From the NCBI GenBank assembly GCA_902601545.1, contig CACKNR010000009.1, positions 1 through 48,665 of the forward strand: 48,665 nucleotides of DNA, in the 5' to 3' direction. Source of the DNA: an uncultured Pelagibacteraceae bacterium. Lineage in GTDB: Bacteria > Pseudomonadota > Alphaproteobacteria > Pelagibacterales > Pelagibacteraceae. Shown one piece after another: positions 1 to 8,164 of this stretch. The translations under genes were made by a program, and so were the position numbers. The notes below the pieces were generated by a model that did no database searches, had not been told where the DNA came from, and saw nothing but the letters and a program-made list of their open reading frames with translations. Positions within the stretch are counted from its first letter, which is position 1. Each line of letters opens with the position of its first letter.

Positions 1-828
1 AGAAAATTTCCATTCGTTCCAGGTATAGATTTTTCAGGTACTGTAGTTGAAAGTGAAGATAATAAATTTAAAAAAGACGATAAAGTAATTTTAACTGGCT
101 TTAGGGTAGGAGAGGCTTTCTTTGGTGGTTTTGCTCAGTACGCTAAAGTTGACGCTAACTTTTTAATCAAAATACCTAAAGACTTAGATACTCATAAGTC
201 TATGATGCTCGGCACAGCAGGTTTTACAGCTCTTTTGTGCTCTTTTGCAGTCAAAGCTAAAGAAGAATTGTTGTTAGGTGAAAAAGTAAACGATGTTTTG
301 GTGACTGGTGCTACAGGTGGTGTTGGAAGTATTGCAGTAATGATCTTATCTAAAATGGGATATAATGTTCATGCCGTAACAGGAAAAAAAGATAAAAATG
401 AATATCTTAAAGGTTTAGGTGCAAAAAATATTATAGACAGAAAAGAATTTGATGGAGAAAGTAAACTTTTAGAAAAGGGAGTTTGGGACGGAGTTGTTGA
501 TACTGTAGGTGGCGCTGCTTTAACAAAAATATTTGCACAAACAAAACCTGGTGGAATTGTAGCTGCATGTGGAAATGCAGGGGGAATAAAAATCAACACA
601 AATGTAATGCCCTTTATTATAAGAGGAGTAAAACTATGGGGTATCGATTCGTCTGGTTCCTCAATAAAACGAAGAGAGTTTGTCTGGGGCGAAGCAGCCA
701 AATTGATTGATTTTTCTAAGGTTCAATCATTTACTAAAGAACTCTCGTTTGCTGAACTTTTAGATACTTATCCTAAGCTTTTAAAAGGCGAGTTTTCTGG
801 AAGAGCTATAGTAAATCCAAATAAATAA
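1..828 (+). CDS. acuI: AcuI/YhdH-type NADPH-dependent acrylyl-CoA reductase/quinone oxidoreductase (5' partial)
   Basis: The reading frame is open from base 1, so the N-terminus lies off the window; 275 residues remain of a family of roughly 325-330. Seen: the segment PFVPGIDFSGTV at the start (GroES-like catalytic domain of zinc-free medium-chain dehydrogenases), FGGFAQYAKV, MMLGTAGFTALL, and the Rossmann dinucleotide loop TGATGGVGSIAV. This combination is characteristic of the YhdH/AcuI subgroup, which lacks structural zinc cysteines. AcuI reduces acryloyl-CoA to propionyl-CoA with NADPH, a detoxification step linked to DMSP catabolism in marine bacteria. The LysR gene follows after 18 bp on the same strand and may share its transcript. 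The subgroup is firm; assignment of acryloyl-CoA as the substrate is by family only. Confidence 0.85.
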   Translation, partial: RKFPFVPGIDFSGTVVESEDNKFKKDDKVILTGFRVGEAFFGGFAQYAKVDANFLIKIPKDLDTHKSMMLGTAGFTALLCSFAVKAKEELLLGEKVNDVLVTGATGGVGSIAVMILSKMGYNVHAVTGKKDKNEYLKGLGAKNIIDRKEFDGESKLLEKGVWDGVVDTVGGAALTKIFAQTKPGGIVAACGNAGGIKINTNVMPFIIRGVKLWGIDSSGSSIKRREFVWGEAAKLIDFSKVQSFTKELSFAELLDTYPKLLKGEFSGRAIVNPNK

Positions 829-846
829 ACTATAATCATTTAAACT

Positions 847-1737
847 ATGGATTGGGATAAATTAAAAATTTTTCATACTGTTGCTGAAGCATCGAGCTTT
901 ACTAAGGCATCAACAATCTTGAACTTAAGCCAATCAGCAATAAGCCGCCAAATTCAAGGTTTAGAGACCGATTTAAAGGTTCAATTATTTGAACGTCACG
1001 CTAGAGGTTTAGTACTTACCGAAAATGGTGAGTATCTTTTTAAATCAGCCCACGAGGTAATCTCCAAATTGAAAGATGTTGAATCAAACCTAAGCGGTCA
1101 TAAAGATAAATTAAACGGAAGACTTATTGTAACTACTGTTGTAAGTTTTGGAACTACTTGGCTTACACCCAGAATAAAAGAATTTATGGATCTTCATCCA
1201 GGAATTGAAATTGAATTAATATTTGACGATAGAGAGCTCGATTTAGCAACTCGGGAAGCTGATGTAGCCATTAGAATGAGACGACCTAAACAATTAAATT
1301 TAATACAGAAAAAATTCGTAGATTTCAATTATCACATATATGGCTCAAATGAATATTTAGAAAAAAACGGTTATCCAAAAACACTTAAAGATTTAGATAA
1401 ACACAAATTTATTACTTATGGTAAAGGAGCTCCATCTCCTGTTTATAATCCTGATTGGGTATTAAAGGTTGGTTCAAAAGATGGAAAGAAAAGAAGATCT
1501 TTGATGAAAGTAAATAGCGTCTACGGGCTTTTATTAGCTGTTCAAAGTGGAGTTGGTTTAGCTGCGCTTCCAGATTACATAACTCATAACATTAGTGGAA
1601 TTACAAAAGTTTTACCAAATGAGCCAGGTAAGCCAACTGAAACTCATTTTGTATATCCAGCTTCTCTAAAAAATAACGCAAGACTAATGGCATTTAGAAA
1701 CTTTCTTTTTAGCAAGGTTAACGAGTGGAAATTTTAA
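847..1737 (+). CDS. LysR-family transcriptional regulator
   Basis: 296 residues, the usual LysR length. Residues 1-60 hold the winged helix-turn-helix (FHTVAEASSFTKASTILN followed by LSQSAISRQI), and residues about 90-295 the LysR substrate-binding domain, beginning LNGRLIVTTVVSFGTTWLTP. The protein belongs to the group of LysR proteins with the DWDKLKIFHTVAE N-terminus often seen in alphaproteobacteria. The effector is not predictable. The gene lies 18 bp after the acrylyl-CoA reductase, in the same direction, instead of divergently as many LysR regulators do, so the obvious regulated target is not apparent. Its last 13 bases overlap the start of the downstream protease gene. Confidence 0.9.
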   Translation: MDWDKLKIFHTVAEASSFTKASTILNLSQSAISRQIQGLETDLKVQLFERHARGLVLTENGEYLFKSAHEVISKLKDVESNLSGHKDKLNGRLIVTTVVSFGTTWLTPRIKEFMDLHPGIEIELIFDDRELDLATREADVAIRMRRPKQLNLIQKKFVDFNYHIYGSNEYLEKNGYPKTLKDLDKHKFITYGKGAPSPVYNPDWVLKVGSKDGKKRRSLMKVNSVYGLLLAVQSGVGLAALPDYITHNISGITKVLPNEPGKPTETHFVYPASLKNNARLMAFRNFLFSKVNEWKF

Positions 1738-2843
1738 TTTCATTTATTATACCATTTATTATACTACTCACAGTTGTAGTATTTATCCATGAATATGGCC
1801 ATTATTACTATGCTAAAAAATATGGAGTAGGTGTTACAGATTTTTCAATAGGTTTTGGAAAAGAAATATTTGGCTTTAACGATAAGTCGGGCACCCGATG
1901 GAAATTTTGTGCTATTCCATTAGGTGGATATGTTAAGTTTTTTGGTGACAGAAATGTTTTTAGTCAAGCAGAGCAAAATGAACTATTAAAAAAGTATAGT
2001 AAAGAAGATCAAAAAAAGCTTTTCGTAGTTAAACCTTTGTATCAAAGATCATTAATAGTAGCCGCGGGTCCATTCGCAAATTTCTTATTAGCAATCTTGA
2101 TTTTTGCTTTCATTTATATGTTTGCCGGTAAAGATTTTACACCAGCGCAAATACAAGAAGTTCAGATTGAAAGCCCCGCTTATGAGGCAGGTATTAAATC
2201 TGGAGATATAATCAAATCAATTAACGAAAAAGAAGTTGTGAGCATTATGGAGGTTTCAGCTTTTATAAACTCTTCCTCTTCAGATAAAATTGATATTGGC
2301 ATTTTAAGAAATAATAATGAATTAATCTTCTCTGTAAAACCCAAAGTTATTAAAAGTGAGGATGCTCTTGGAAATAAAACTAATAAAAAAATAATTGGTA
2401 TTAAAATAGCCCCGCTTAACGAAGAAATTAAAAGACAACGATTAGGTCCAGCTACAGCTCTTTTTTATGCCATCAAAGAGACTTGGTTCGTAATTGATGC
2501 CTCTTGGAGTTTTATAATTTCTATGTTTAAAGGGACAGGCGACACTACTCAATTAGGTGGTCCAATCAAAATTGCTAAAATTACTGGTCAAGTAGCTAAA
2601 CTAGGATTTATAGCCTTCCTAAGTATTATGGCTTACATTTCAATAAGTTTAGGGTTTATTAATTTATTACCAATTCCTATGTTAGATGGTGGACATTTGA
2701 TGTTTTACGCATTTGAGAAAGTTTTAGGCAGACCTTTAACTCAAAGAACGCAAGAAGGATTTTTTCGAATCGGTCTTTTTTTATTGCTTTCTCTGATGTT
2801 TTTTACAACATTTAATGATCTCAAGGATTTAGGCTTATTTTAA
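1725..2843 (+). CDS. rseP: RseP-type intramembrane zinc metalloprotease (site-2 protease)
   Basis: 372 residues. The zinc motif HEYGH is at 22-26 in the first membrane segment, the third zinc ligand lies in NLLPIPMLDGGH (313-324, Asp321), and a PDZ domain sits between (about 140-210, SPAYEAGIKSGDIIKSIN). This is the full architecture of RseP/RasP, which cleaves membrane-anchored anti-sigma factors and signal-peptide remnants in the inner membrane. The start ATG overlaps the LysR 3' end by 13 bases; that start leaves the zinc motif where the family has it. The usual neighbours in Proteobacteria (dxr upstream, bamA downstream) are absent here: a LysR gene precedes and HU follows after 141 bp. 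Confidence 0.92.
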   Translation: MEILISFIIPFIILLTVVVFIHEYGHYYYAKKYGVGVTDFSIGFGKEIFGFNDKSGTRWKFCAIPLGGYVKFFGDRNVFSQAEQNELLKKYSKEDQKKLFVVKPLYQRSLIVAAGPFANFLLAILIFAFIYMFAGKDFTPAQIQEVQIESPAYEAGIKSGDIIKSINEKEVVSIMEVSAFINSSSSDKIDIGILRNNNELIFSVKPKVIKSEDALGNKTNKKIIGIKIAPLNEEIKRQRLGPATALFYAIKETWFVIDASWSFIISMFKGTGDTTQLGGPIKIAKITGQVAKLGFIAFLSIMAYISISLGFINLLPIPMLDGGHLMFYAFEKVLGRPLTQRTQEGFFRIGLFLLLSLMFFTTFNDLKDLGLF

Positions 2844-2984
2844 GCCATTTTTTTTATTAAAAAAGTCAATAAATTCAACGTTTTTTAAGCATACAAGATA
2901 TTGTGTTGATATTTACGTGAAACACCAAAAAAATGTTGATTTTATTAGATTTTTATAGAGATTAGAAACAACTAAGGGGCATAA

Positions 2985-3260
2985 ATGAATAAAAAACAAC
3001 TAGTAGCAAAAATATCGTCCACACTGGGTCAAAGCAAAGCTGATGCTGAAAGAACTTTTGATTCAATAACGACTATAATTTTAGATGCTTTAAAGAATGA
3101 CGATACTGTAAAGATAGCTGGTTTTGGTACTTATAAAGTAGCAAAAAGAAAAGCTAGGGTTGGAAGAAACCCTCGAACGGGTGAGTCCATTCAAATTGCT
3201 GCATCTCAGAAAGTTAAGTTTTTACCTGCTAAAAGCTTAAAAGAAATGTTTAATCGTTAA
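2985..3260 (+). CDS. hup: HU-family nucleoid DNA-binding protein
   Basis: 91 residues, typical for HU. The start MNKKQLVAKISSTLGQSKA is the HU dimerisation helix pair; GFGTYKVAKRKARVGRNPRTGE is the DNA-binding arm signature, and the C-terminus VKFLPAKSLKEMFN is standard. A good Shine-Dalgarno sequence (AAGGGG) precedes the ATG. It stands alone, with 141 bp of upstream non-coding sequence that probably carries its promoter, and ends before a perfect hairpin. HU bends and compacts DNA; IHF is excluded by the sequence of the arm and by length. Confidence 0.95.
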   Translation: MNKKQLVAKISSTLGQSKADAERTFDSITTIILDALKNDDTVKIAGFGTYKVAKRKARVGRNPRTGESIQIAASQKVKFLPAKSLKEMFNR

Positions 3261-3270
3261 ACGTTTTATT

Positions 3271-3304
3271 TAGCCCTTATTTGAAAAATATCAAATAAGG
3301 GCTA
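3271..3304 (+). terminator. Perfect hairpin terminator after HU
   Basis: A 14-bp perfect inverted repeat, TAGCCCTTATTTGA / TCAAATAAGGGCTA, with a 6-nt loop, starts 11 bp after the HU stop. It is preceded by a short T-rich run (GTTTTATTT) and not followed by a strong T tract on the plus strand, so it may work in both directions or simply protect the transcript 3' end. Confidence 0.75.
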
Positions 3305-3400
3305 AACTACTTGCAAAAACTGCATAGCTCAAATTAAGACAATTCAATTCTTTTTCAATAGTTTAAACCCTATAACGCACGCTTAACAAGGGAGTTAGTT

Positions 3401-4693
3401 ATGAAAAAATACTTAGGATACTTTTTAGCAGGTACAGCCATTTACTTTGGTTTTGCTGGTCTTGGATATGCCGAGACTACAGTGTCTGCAGAAGTACAAT
3501 ACATTTTTAATACCCTATTATTTTTAATGTCAGGTTTCTTGGTCATGTGGATGGCCGCAGGTTTCGCAATGTTAGAGTCAGGATTAGTAACATCAAAATC
3601 TGTATCAGCAATCTGTGCAAAAAATATAGGTTTATATTCAATCGCCGGAGTAATGTTCTGGTTGGTTGGTTACAATTTAGCTTACGGTATTCCAGAAGGC
3701 GGATATATAGGCTCATTCACACCATGGAGTGATAATTCATCATTAGAAACAGGATATTCTGATGGTTCTGATTGGTTTTTCCAAATGGTGTTCTGTGCTA
3801 CTACAATGTCAATCGTATCTGGTACGTTAGCCGAAAGAATTAAGATCTGGCCATTTTTCTTATTTGCCGCAATTTTAACTGGAATTATCTATCCAATTTC
3901 AATGGGTTGGCAGTGGGGTGGCGGATGGTTATCGGTAGCTGGATTTTCAGACTTCGCTGGTTCAACATTAGTACATGCTGCTGGAGGAGCTGCGGCTCTT
4001 GCAGGTGCAATCGTATTAGGTGCTAGAAGTGGCAGATTCTCAGGAAAAGGCGAGGCTAAACCGATGGCACCATTTGCAGCATCATCAATTCCATTAGCGA
4101 CACTAGGAGTATTTATACTTTGGTTAGGTTGGTTCGGATTTAATGGTGGATCACAGTTAGCTTCTGGAACTTTAGAGGACGTTTCAGCAGTTGCAACAAT
4201 TTATATCAATACGAACTTAGCTGCAGGTGGTGGTGTATTAGCCGCTGCAACAGTATCAAGAGTAATTGGTGGAAAAACTGACGTAGTGATGATGCTAAAC
4301 GGCGCGATTGCTGGATTAGTAGGTATTACGGCAGAGCCATTAACACCAAGTCCGTTAGCTGCAATCTTCATTGGAGCAATAGCAGGGGTATTAATGTACT
4401 TCTCAACAAAACTATTGTTTAAAATGAAAATTGATGACGTAGTTGGAGCCATCCCAGCACACTTAGTAGCTGGAGTATGGGGTACACTAGCAGTGCCATT
4501 AACAAATGGAGATGTTACTTTCGGAGCACAATTCTTAGGAACTATCTCAGTTGTGGTATTCGTATTTGTTGTCTCGCTAATTGTTTTCCAAATCATAAAA
4601 AATACAATTGGATTAAGAATTAGTAAAGAAGCTGAAAGACTAGGAACTGACAAAGCAGAAGTCGGTGTAATAGCTTACGGTATAAGAGACTAA
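3401..4693 (+). CDS. amt: Ammonium transporter Amt (first of two tandem copies)
   Basis: 430 residues with a cleavable signal peptide (through GLGYA, about residue 24) and about 11 membrane segments. Family signatures: AAGFAMLESGLV, DFAGSTLVHAAGGAAALAG (first pore histidine) and AIPAHLVAGVWGTLAVPL (second pore histidine), which form the twin-His ammonium channel. The start is supported by an AGGGAG Shine-Dalgarno. The upstream gap (3305-3400) should hold its promoter. The next gene is a paralogue of about the same length. No P-II gene (glnK), the usual amt partner, is next to either copy. Confidence 0.95.
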   Translation: MKKYLGYFLAGTAIYFGFAGLGYAETTVSAEVQYIFNTLLFLMSGFLVMWMAAGFAMLESGLVTSKSVSAICAKNIGLYSIAGVMFWLVGYNLAYGIPEGGYIGSFTPWSDNSSLETGYSDGSDWFFQMVFCATTMSIVSGTLAERIKIWPFFLFAAILTGIIYPISMGWQWGGGWLSVAGFSDFAGSTLVHAAGGAAALAGAIVLGARSGRFSGKGEAKPMAPFAASSIPLATLGVFILWLGWFGFNGGSQLASGTLEDVSAVATIYINTNLAAGGGVLAAATVSRVIGGKTDVVMMLNGAIAGLVGITAEPLTPSPLAAIFIGAIAGVLMYFSTKLLFKMKIDDVVGAIPAHLVAGVWGTLAVPLTNGDVTFGAQFLGTISVVVFVFVVSLIVFQIIKNTIGLRISKEAERLGTDKAEVGVIAYGIRD

Positions 4694-4729
4694 TTAAACA
4701 GTTCCCTCCCTCGTTAGTTGGGAAAAATT

Positions 4730-4765
4730 ATAAGGCCTGGTTCGGATCCCCCGTCCAGGCCTTAT
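4730..4765 (+). terminator. Terminator between the two amt genes
   Basis: An 11-bp inverted repeat, ATAAGGCCTGG / CCAGGCCTTAT, around a 14-nt loop is followed by TTATTTTA. A smaller TTCCC/GGGAA repeat at 4702-4724 lies just upstream. This suggests that the two transporters are transcribed separately. Confidence 0.8.
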
Positions 4766-4849
4766 TTATTTTACAAACCTCGTATGCATTAAATTCATGC
4801 TTCAAAACTTTTAAATTTGATATCAAGTCATCAAAAAAAAGGGGGAAAC

Positions 4850-6139
4850 ATGAAAAAATTAACTTTCATTTTATCAGGTTGTATTTCAGCTTTACTAATT
4901 AGCTCTCAAAGCTACGCAGAAACTACAATGTCACAAGAGGGACAATATATTTTTAACTCGCTAGGATTTTATTTGGGTGGAGTGCTAGTTGCTTTTATGG
5001 CAGCAGGTTTCTGTATGCTGGAGAGTGGATTAGTGACCACAAAAAGTGTATCGACAATTGCCGCGAAAAATATAGGTAAATTCGCTATATGTTCGCTCGT
5101 ATTCTTTTTAGTAGGCTATAATTTAGCTTACGGGGTGCCAGAAGGTGGTTATGTAGGCTCATTTACTATTTGGACAGACTCAACAGATGCCGAAACTGGT
5201 TACTCAGGTTATTCAGACTGGTTCTTTCAAACAATGTTTGTGTGTGCAACAGCCTCAATCGTATCTGGTGCAGTAGCAGAGAGAATTAAGATCTGGCCAT
5301 TCTTCATTTTTTCAGCTGTCATGGCAGGAATTATCTATCCAATTTCTATGGGTTGGCAATGGGGAGGCGGCTGGTTAGCAAGCGGTGGCTTTTCAGATTT
5401 TGCTGGATCAACTTTAGTACATGGATGTGGTGGTGCAGCAGCACTTGCCGGCGTAATAGTCTTAGGTGCCAGAGAAGGTAGATTTGGAAGAAAAGGTGAA
5501 AAGAAATCTATGCAACCATTTGCAGCTTCAAGTATTCCATTAGTAACACTAGGAACTTTTTTACTTTGGTTTGGTTGGTTTGGTTTTAATGGTTTTAGTC
5601 AACTAGCAATGGGAACATTTGACGATGTAAATGCTATTTCTAAAATTGCAGTAAACACACATTTAGCTGGAGCAGCAGGGACTTTTACAGGAGCGGCGAT
5701 TACAAGACTAATTGGTGGTAAAACTGATATTGTAATGATGCTTAATGGTGCATTAGCTGGACTAGTTGCTATCACTGCTGAACCTTTAACACCAGGTCCT
5801 ATTACAGCAATGTTTATAGGTTCTATAGGAGCTATCATAATGTATTTTGGTACAAAGATGTTAGAAAGCTATGGTTTAGATGATGTAGTTGGAGCTATTC
5901 CAGTTCACATGTTTGCAGGAATTTTTGGAACTCTAGTAGTTCCCCTAACTAATCCAGACACATCTTTTGGAACTCAATTAATAGGTACAGCATCTGTATG
6001 TATATTTAGTTTCGCATTATCTTGGGCTACTTTTACTGCTCTAAAGTCAACGATTGGCTTAAGAATAAGTAAAGCTGCTGAGAAATTAGGAACAGATAAA
6101 GCTGAGGTAGGTGTCACAGCTTACTCAATTAGAGACTAA
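4850..6139 (+). CDS. amt: Ammonium transporter Amt (second tandem copy)
   Basis: 429 residues from the ATG at 4850, chosen because AAGGGGG lies 4 bp before it and because it begins a clear signal peptide (to SQSYA, about residue 24); an in-frame ATG at 4817 would add 11 residues with no function. Signatures match the first copy: AAGFCMLESGLV, DFAGSTLVHGCGGAAALAG and AIPVHMFAGIFGTLVVPL keep both pore histidines. The proteins share long identical stretches, including the C-terminus around RISK.AE.LGTDKAEVGV, so this is a gene duplication kept in tandem. Differences in the periplasmic loops and separate terminators suggest different expression or affinity. Confidence 0.95.
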   Translation: MKKLTFILSGCISALLISSQSYAETTMSQEGQYIFNSLGFYLGGVLVAFMAAGFCMLESGLVTTKSVSTIAAKNIGKFAICSLVFFLVGYNLAYGVPEGGYVGSFTIWTDSTDAETGYSGYSDWFFQTMFVCATASIVSGAVAERIKIWPFFIFSAVMAGIIYPISMGWQWGGGWLASGGFSDFAGSTLVHGCGGAAALAGVIVLGAREGRFGRKGEKKSMQPFAASSIPLVTLGTFLLWFGWFGFNGFSQLAMGTFDDVNAISKIAVNTHLAGAAGTFTGAAITRLIGGKTDIVMMLNGALAGLVAITAEPLTPGPITAMFIGSIGAIIMYFGTKMLESYGLDDVVGAIPVHMFAGIFGTLVVPLTNPDTSFGTQLIGTASVCIFSFALSWATFTALKSTIGLRISKAAEKLGTDKAEVGVTAYSIRD

Positions 6140-6147
6140 AATTTCTG

Positions 6148-6177
6148 AATTATAGGCCCTTAACAGGGCCTATAATT
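6148..6177. terminator. Bidirectional terminator between second amt and convergent gene
   Basis: A perfect 12-bp inverted repeat, AATTATAGGCCC / GGGCCTATAATT, with a 6-nt loop lies between convergent genes. Its right arm includes part of the stop codon (6176-6178, minus strand) of the convergent gene. A/T-rich flanks on both sides fit termination in both directions. Confidence 0.8.
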
Positions 6178-6739
6178 ATTTAAGTTCTGAATCTATGAGT
6201 TTCCCAGAACAACTGATACTTTTATTTGCTAAAGGATGTATTATTTCTATTTGAATTTGCATTCTATCTATAATTTTCAGCTTAAAACCTTCATCAATTG
6301 ATGAGATGTTTAAAATTTTTTCATTTATAGCTTCGGTTAAACTAACTTCATTTACAAGATTATTTTTTTTCTGTGTGAAAAATGAGTAACCGAAATTGTC
6401 AGTAAAAATTTTATTTCTTATTTGAGTACAATCTCTTAATTTGGGATAATATTTTTTTGCTTTATAACGTTTTTTATCCATTACTGCATTCATTTTAATG
6501 AAAATATTGTCTTGTTTATCAATATTTAAATCGTAATCTATACTTTGGTATTTAATATTTGTAATCCCTCCACCTCTAAACATATTGACTATGTTTTGTT
6601 GTAGAAATAAATCGAGTTTAAGAAAAAGAAAATCTTTTAATGATATAGAATTCTTCTCTAAATTAATCGTGCTTGCGTAAGCACTTTTAAATAATATAAA
6701 AAATAAAATAAATAAATATTTTCTAAACTTCATTTTCAT
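6176..6739 (-). CDS. Secreted protein of unknown function
   Basis: 187 residues. The N-terminus is a signal peptide: charged start MKMKFRKY, hydrophobic core LFILFFILF, and likely cleavage after SAYA (about residue 23). The rest is a lysine- and asparagine-rich soluble domain with two cysteines (DCTQIRNKIF and ISCSGKLIDSELK) that could form a disulfide in the periplasm. I do not recognise the family. The gene overlaps the end of the upstream minus-strand gene (6723-7745) by 17 bp, so the two are translationally coupled. The partner resembles a glycosyltransferase, but that does not define this protein's role. Confidence 0.6.
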   Translation of the reverse strand: MKMKFRKYLFILFFILFKSAYASTINLEKNSISLKDFLFLKLDLFLQQNIVNMFRGGGITNIKYQSIDYDLNIDKQDNIFIKMNAVMDKKRYKAKKYYPKLRDCTQIRNKIFTDNFGYSFFTQKKNNLVNEVSLTEAINEKILNISSIDEGFKLKIIDRMQIQIEIIHPLANKSISCSGKLIDSELK

Positions 6740-7745
6740 CCCATAATTGTTTTAAATCTACATTTGGTGATAAACCAAAAACCGAATTAATATTTGTACA
6801 GTGAAGACTTAAAGAGGGTATCGGTGACAAACATAATTCCTTTTCATATATTTCATGCAATTTTTTCTCAAAGGGGTTATTTTCAATTTTTGACATTTGC
6901 TCGAACTTTTCAAAATATTTTTGTATCATTTTTTTACTAGTCAAAAAAGTTAACAACGACTCATTAATAGTTCTCCAATGATATCTTTCTCCAATAAGAA
7001 TTTTAGAATTTTCAAATTTTTTATAAAGATAAGGGTAATCTGTCGAAAGTAAAAATAGTTCTTTTTCAAATATAGATGAAAATTTTTCGTATGCGAAAAT
7101 CATTTCTGATAAAGCCTCACGTTGATGGATATAATCATCCTCAACAAAATATACTAAGTCTTTACAATTTTTAGCTTCTAAAAATGATTGATGAATAGAA
7201 GCCATAGTTGAAGCCATATTTTGTTCTATTGTTTTATTATTTTTATCTATTGTTTTCGGTTGAAAATTCAATTTATTTACATCAATTTTTATCAACTGGC
7301 TTTCAAAATCATTGAAAAAAGACATAATTTTTTTTTGATCATATTCAGGTGAACCAATATCAATAATTTTAAATTTTACAGAAATTTTAGGAAATCTTTT
7401 TTTTAAAAAAAGCGCAGAATTATGAAGAGATTTTGCTGTTCTAAAAGTATAATCAGATTTTTCTTTCTCAAAGACTCTTTTTTTATTTTGTGTAACAAGA
7501 TGAACACCTGTGCAAGTTTTTAATATAATTTCAATTTCAGTTACTTTTCTTGTAATAGGAGTTTCGCCAATGCCTATAGAAATTGATTTTTTTCCAGGCT
7601 GGCTAAGTAGCTCTACTTTTTCAGTGTTTGATACTGGAAAATAAAAATTACTTTGATCAATTAGTTCATAGCCTAATACCCTGCATAATTTAATAAATAT
7701 TTTCTTAAAAATATTTGTGTTTTTTGACCTTTTAATTTCTTTCAT
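6723..7745 (-). CDS. Probable glycosyltransferase-like protein
   Basis: 340 residues from the ATG at 7745. Longer in-frame starts (to 7913) run antisense through the rhodanese gene and read as non-biological, so I reject them. Seen: a Rossmann-like start region (LLSQPGKKSISIGIGETPITRK, shown in part), then NMASTMASIHQSFLEAK and the acidic patch DLVYFVEDDYIHQ, which resembles the nucleotide-sugar/metal-binding DxD-type site of GT-A glycosyltransferases. No membrane segment is visible. It is the first gene of a two-gene operon with the secreted 187-residue protein. The glycosyltransferase call rests on the EDD motif and general layout only; the acceptor and sugar are unknown. Confidence 0.55.
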   Translation of the reverse strand: MKEIKRSKNTNIFKKIFIKLCRVLGYELIDQSNFYFPVSNTEKVELLSQPGKKSISIGIGETPITRKVTEIEIILKTCTGVHLVTQNKKRVFEKEKSDYTFRTAKSLHNSALFLKKRFPKISVKFKIIDIGSPEYDQKKIMSFFNDFESQLIKIDVNKLNFQPKTIDKNNKTIEQNMASTMASIHQSFLEAKNCKDLVYFVEDDYIHQREALSEMIFAYEKFSSIFEKELFLLSTDYPYLYKKFENSKILIGERYHWRTINESLLTFLTSKKMIQKYFEKFEQMSKIENNPFEKKLHEIYEKELCLSPIPSLSLHCTNINSVFGLSPNVDLKQLWDENEV

Positions 7746-7764
7746 GAATATGTATTTTAATACC

Positions 7765-8160
7765 ATGAATATAAAATCTTCCCAAGACTTAGTAGATGAG
7801 GCTAAAAAAAGCATTGAAACCTTAACTTCAGACGAAGTTAAAAATTTATCAAAAAATAGTGAGATAACACTTATAGATATCAGAGATATAAGAGAACTTT
7901 GGAAAGAGGGCACTATAGAAAATTCTGTACATATCCCTAGAGGAATGCTGGAATTTTGGCTAGATCCTAATAGCTCATATTATAAAGCAAATAAAATAAA
8001 AGATATTAAGAAAATGGTTTTATTTTGTGCTTTAGGTTTTCGCTCTGCTTTAGCAACTAAGTCATTAGTAGATATGGGATTTGAAAATGTTGCACATGTT
8101 GAAGGTGGCTTTGACTCTTTAAAAAAAATTGGTTTAAAAGTTGTAAAAAAAGAAAAATAA
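7765..8160 (+). CDS. Rhodanese-domain sulfurtransferase
   Basis: 131 residues from the ATG at 7765; earlier in-frame ATGs would overlap the divergent gene's start. A single rhodanese domain is seen: ITLIDIRDIRELWKEGTI, HIPRGMLEF, and the active-site loop CALGFRS with the cysteine at residue 88, which would carry the persulfide. These stand-alone rhodaneses of alphaproteobacteria transfer sulfane sulfur, but the acceptor is not predictable. It is divergent from the glycosyltransferase-like gene with only about 20 bp between the starts, and is convergent with the next gene. Confidence 0.85.
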   Translation: MNIKSSQDLVDEAKKSIETLTSDEVKNLSKNSEITLIDIRDIRELWKEGTIENSVHIPRGMLEFWLDPNSSYYKANKIKDIKKMVLFCALGFRSALATKSLVDMGFENVAHVEGGFDSLKKIGLKVVKKEK

Positions 8161-8164
8161 TAAA

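Noticed and set aside
3300-3325. Sigma-54 type promoter (GGGCTAAACTACTTGCA) upstream of the first amt
   Set aside because: The spacing between the GG and GC elements is 12, not 10, and the GG is part of the HU terminator stem.
4201-4653. Long minus-strand open frame inside the first amt gene
   Set aside because: It is an antisense shadow of a GC-richer coding region, with a Pro/Thr/Ala-rich artificial composition and no start signal.
7746-7913. N-terminal extension of the glycosyltransferase-like gene
   Set aside because: It runs antisense through the conserved rhodanese domain and has low-complexity sequence; the ATG at 7745 is preferred.
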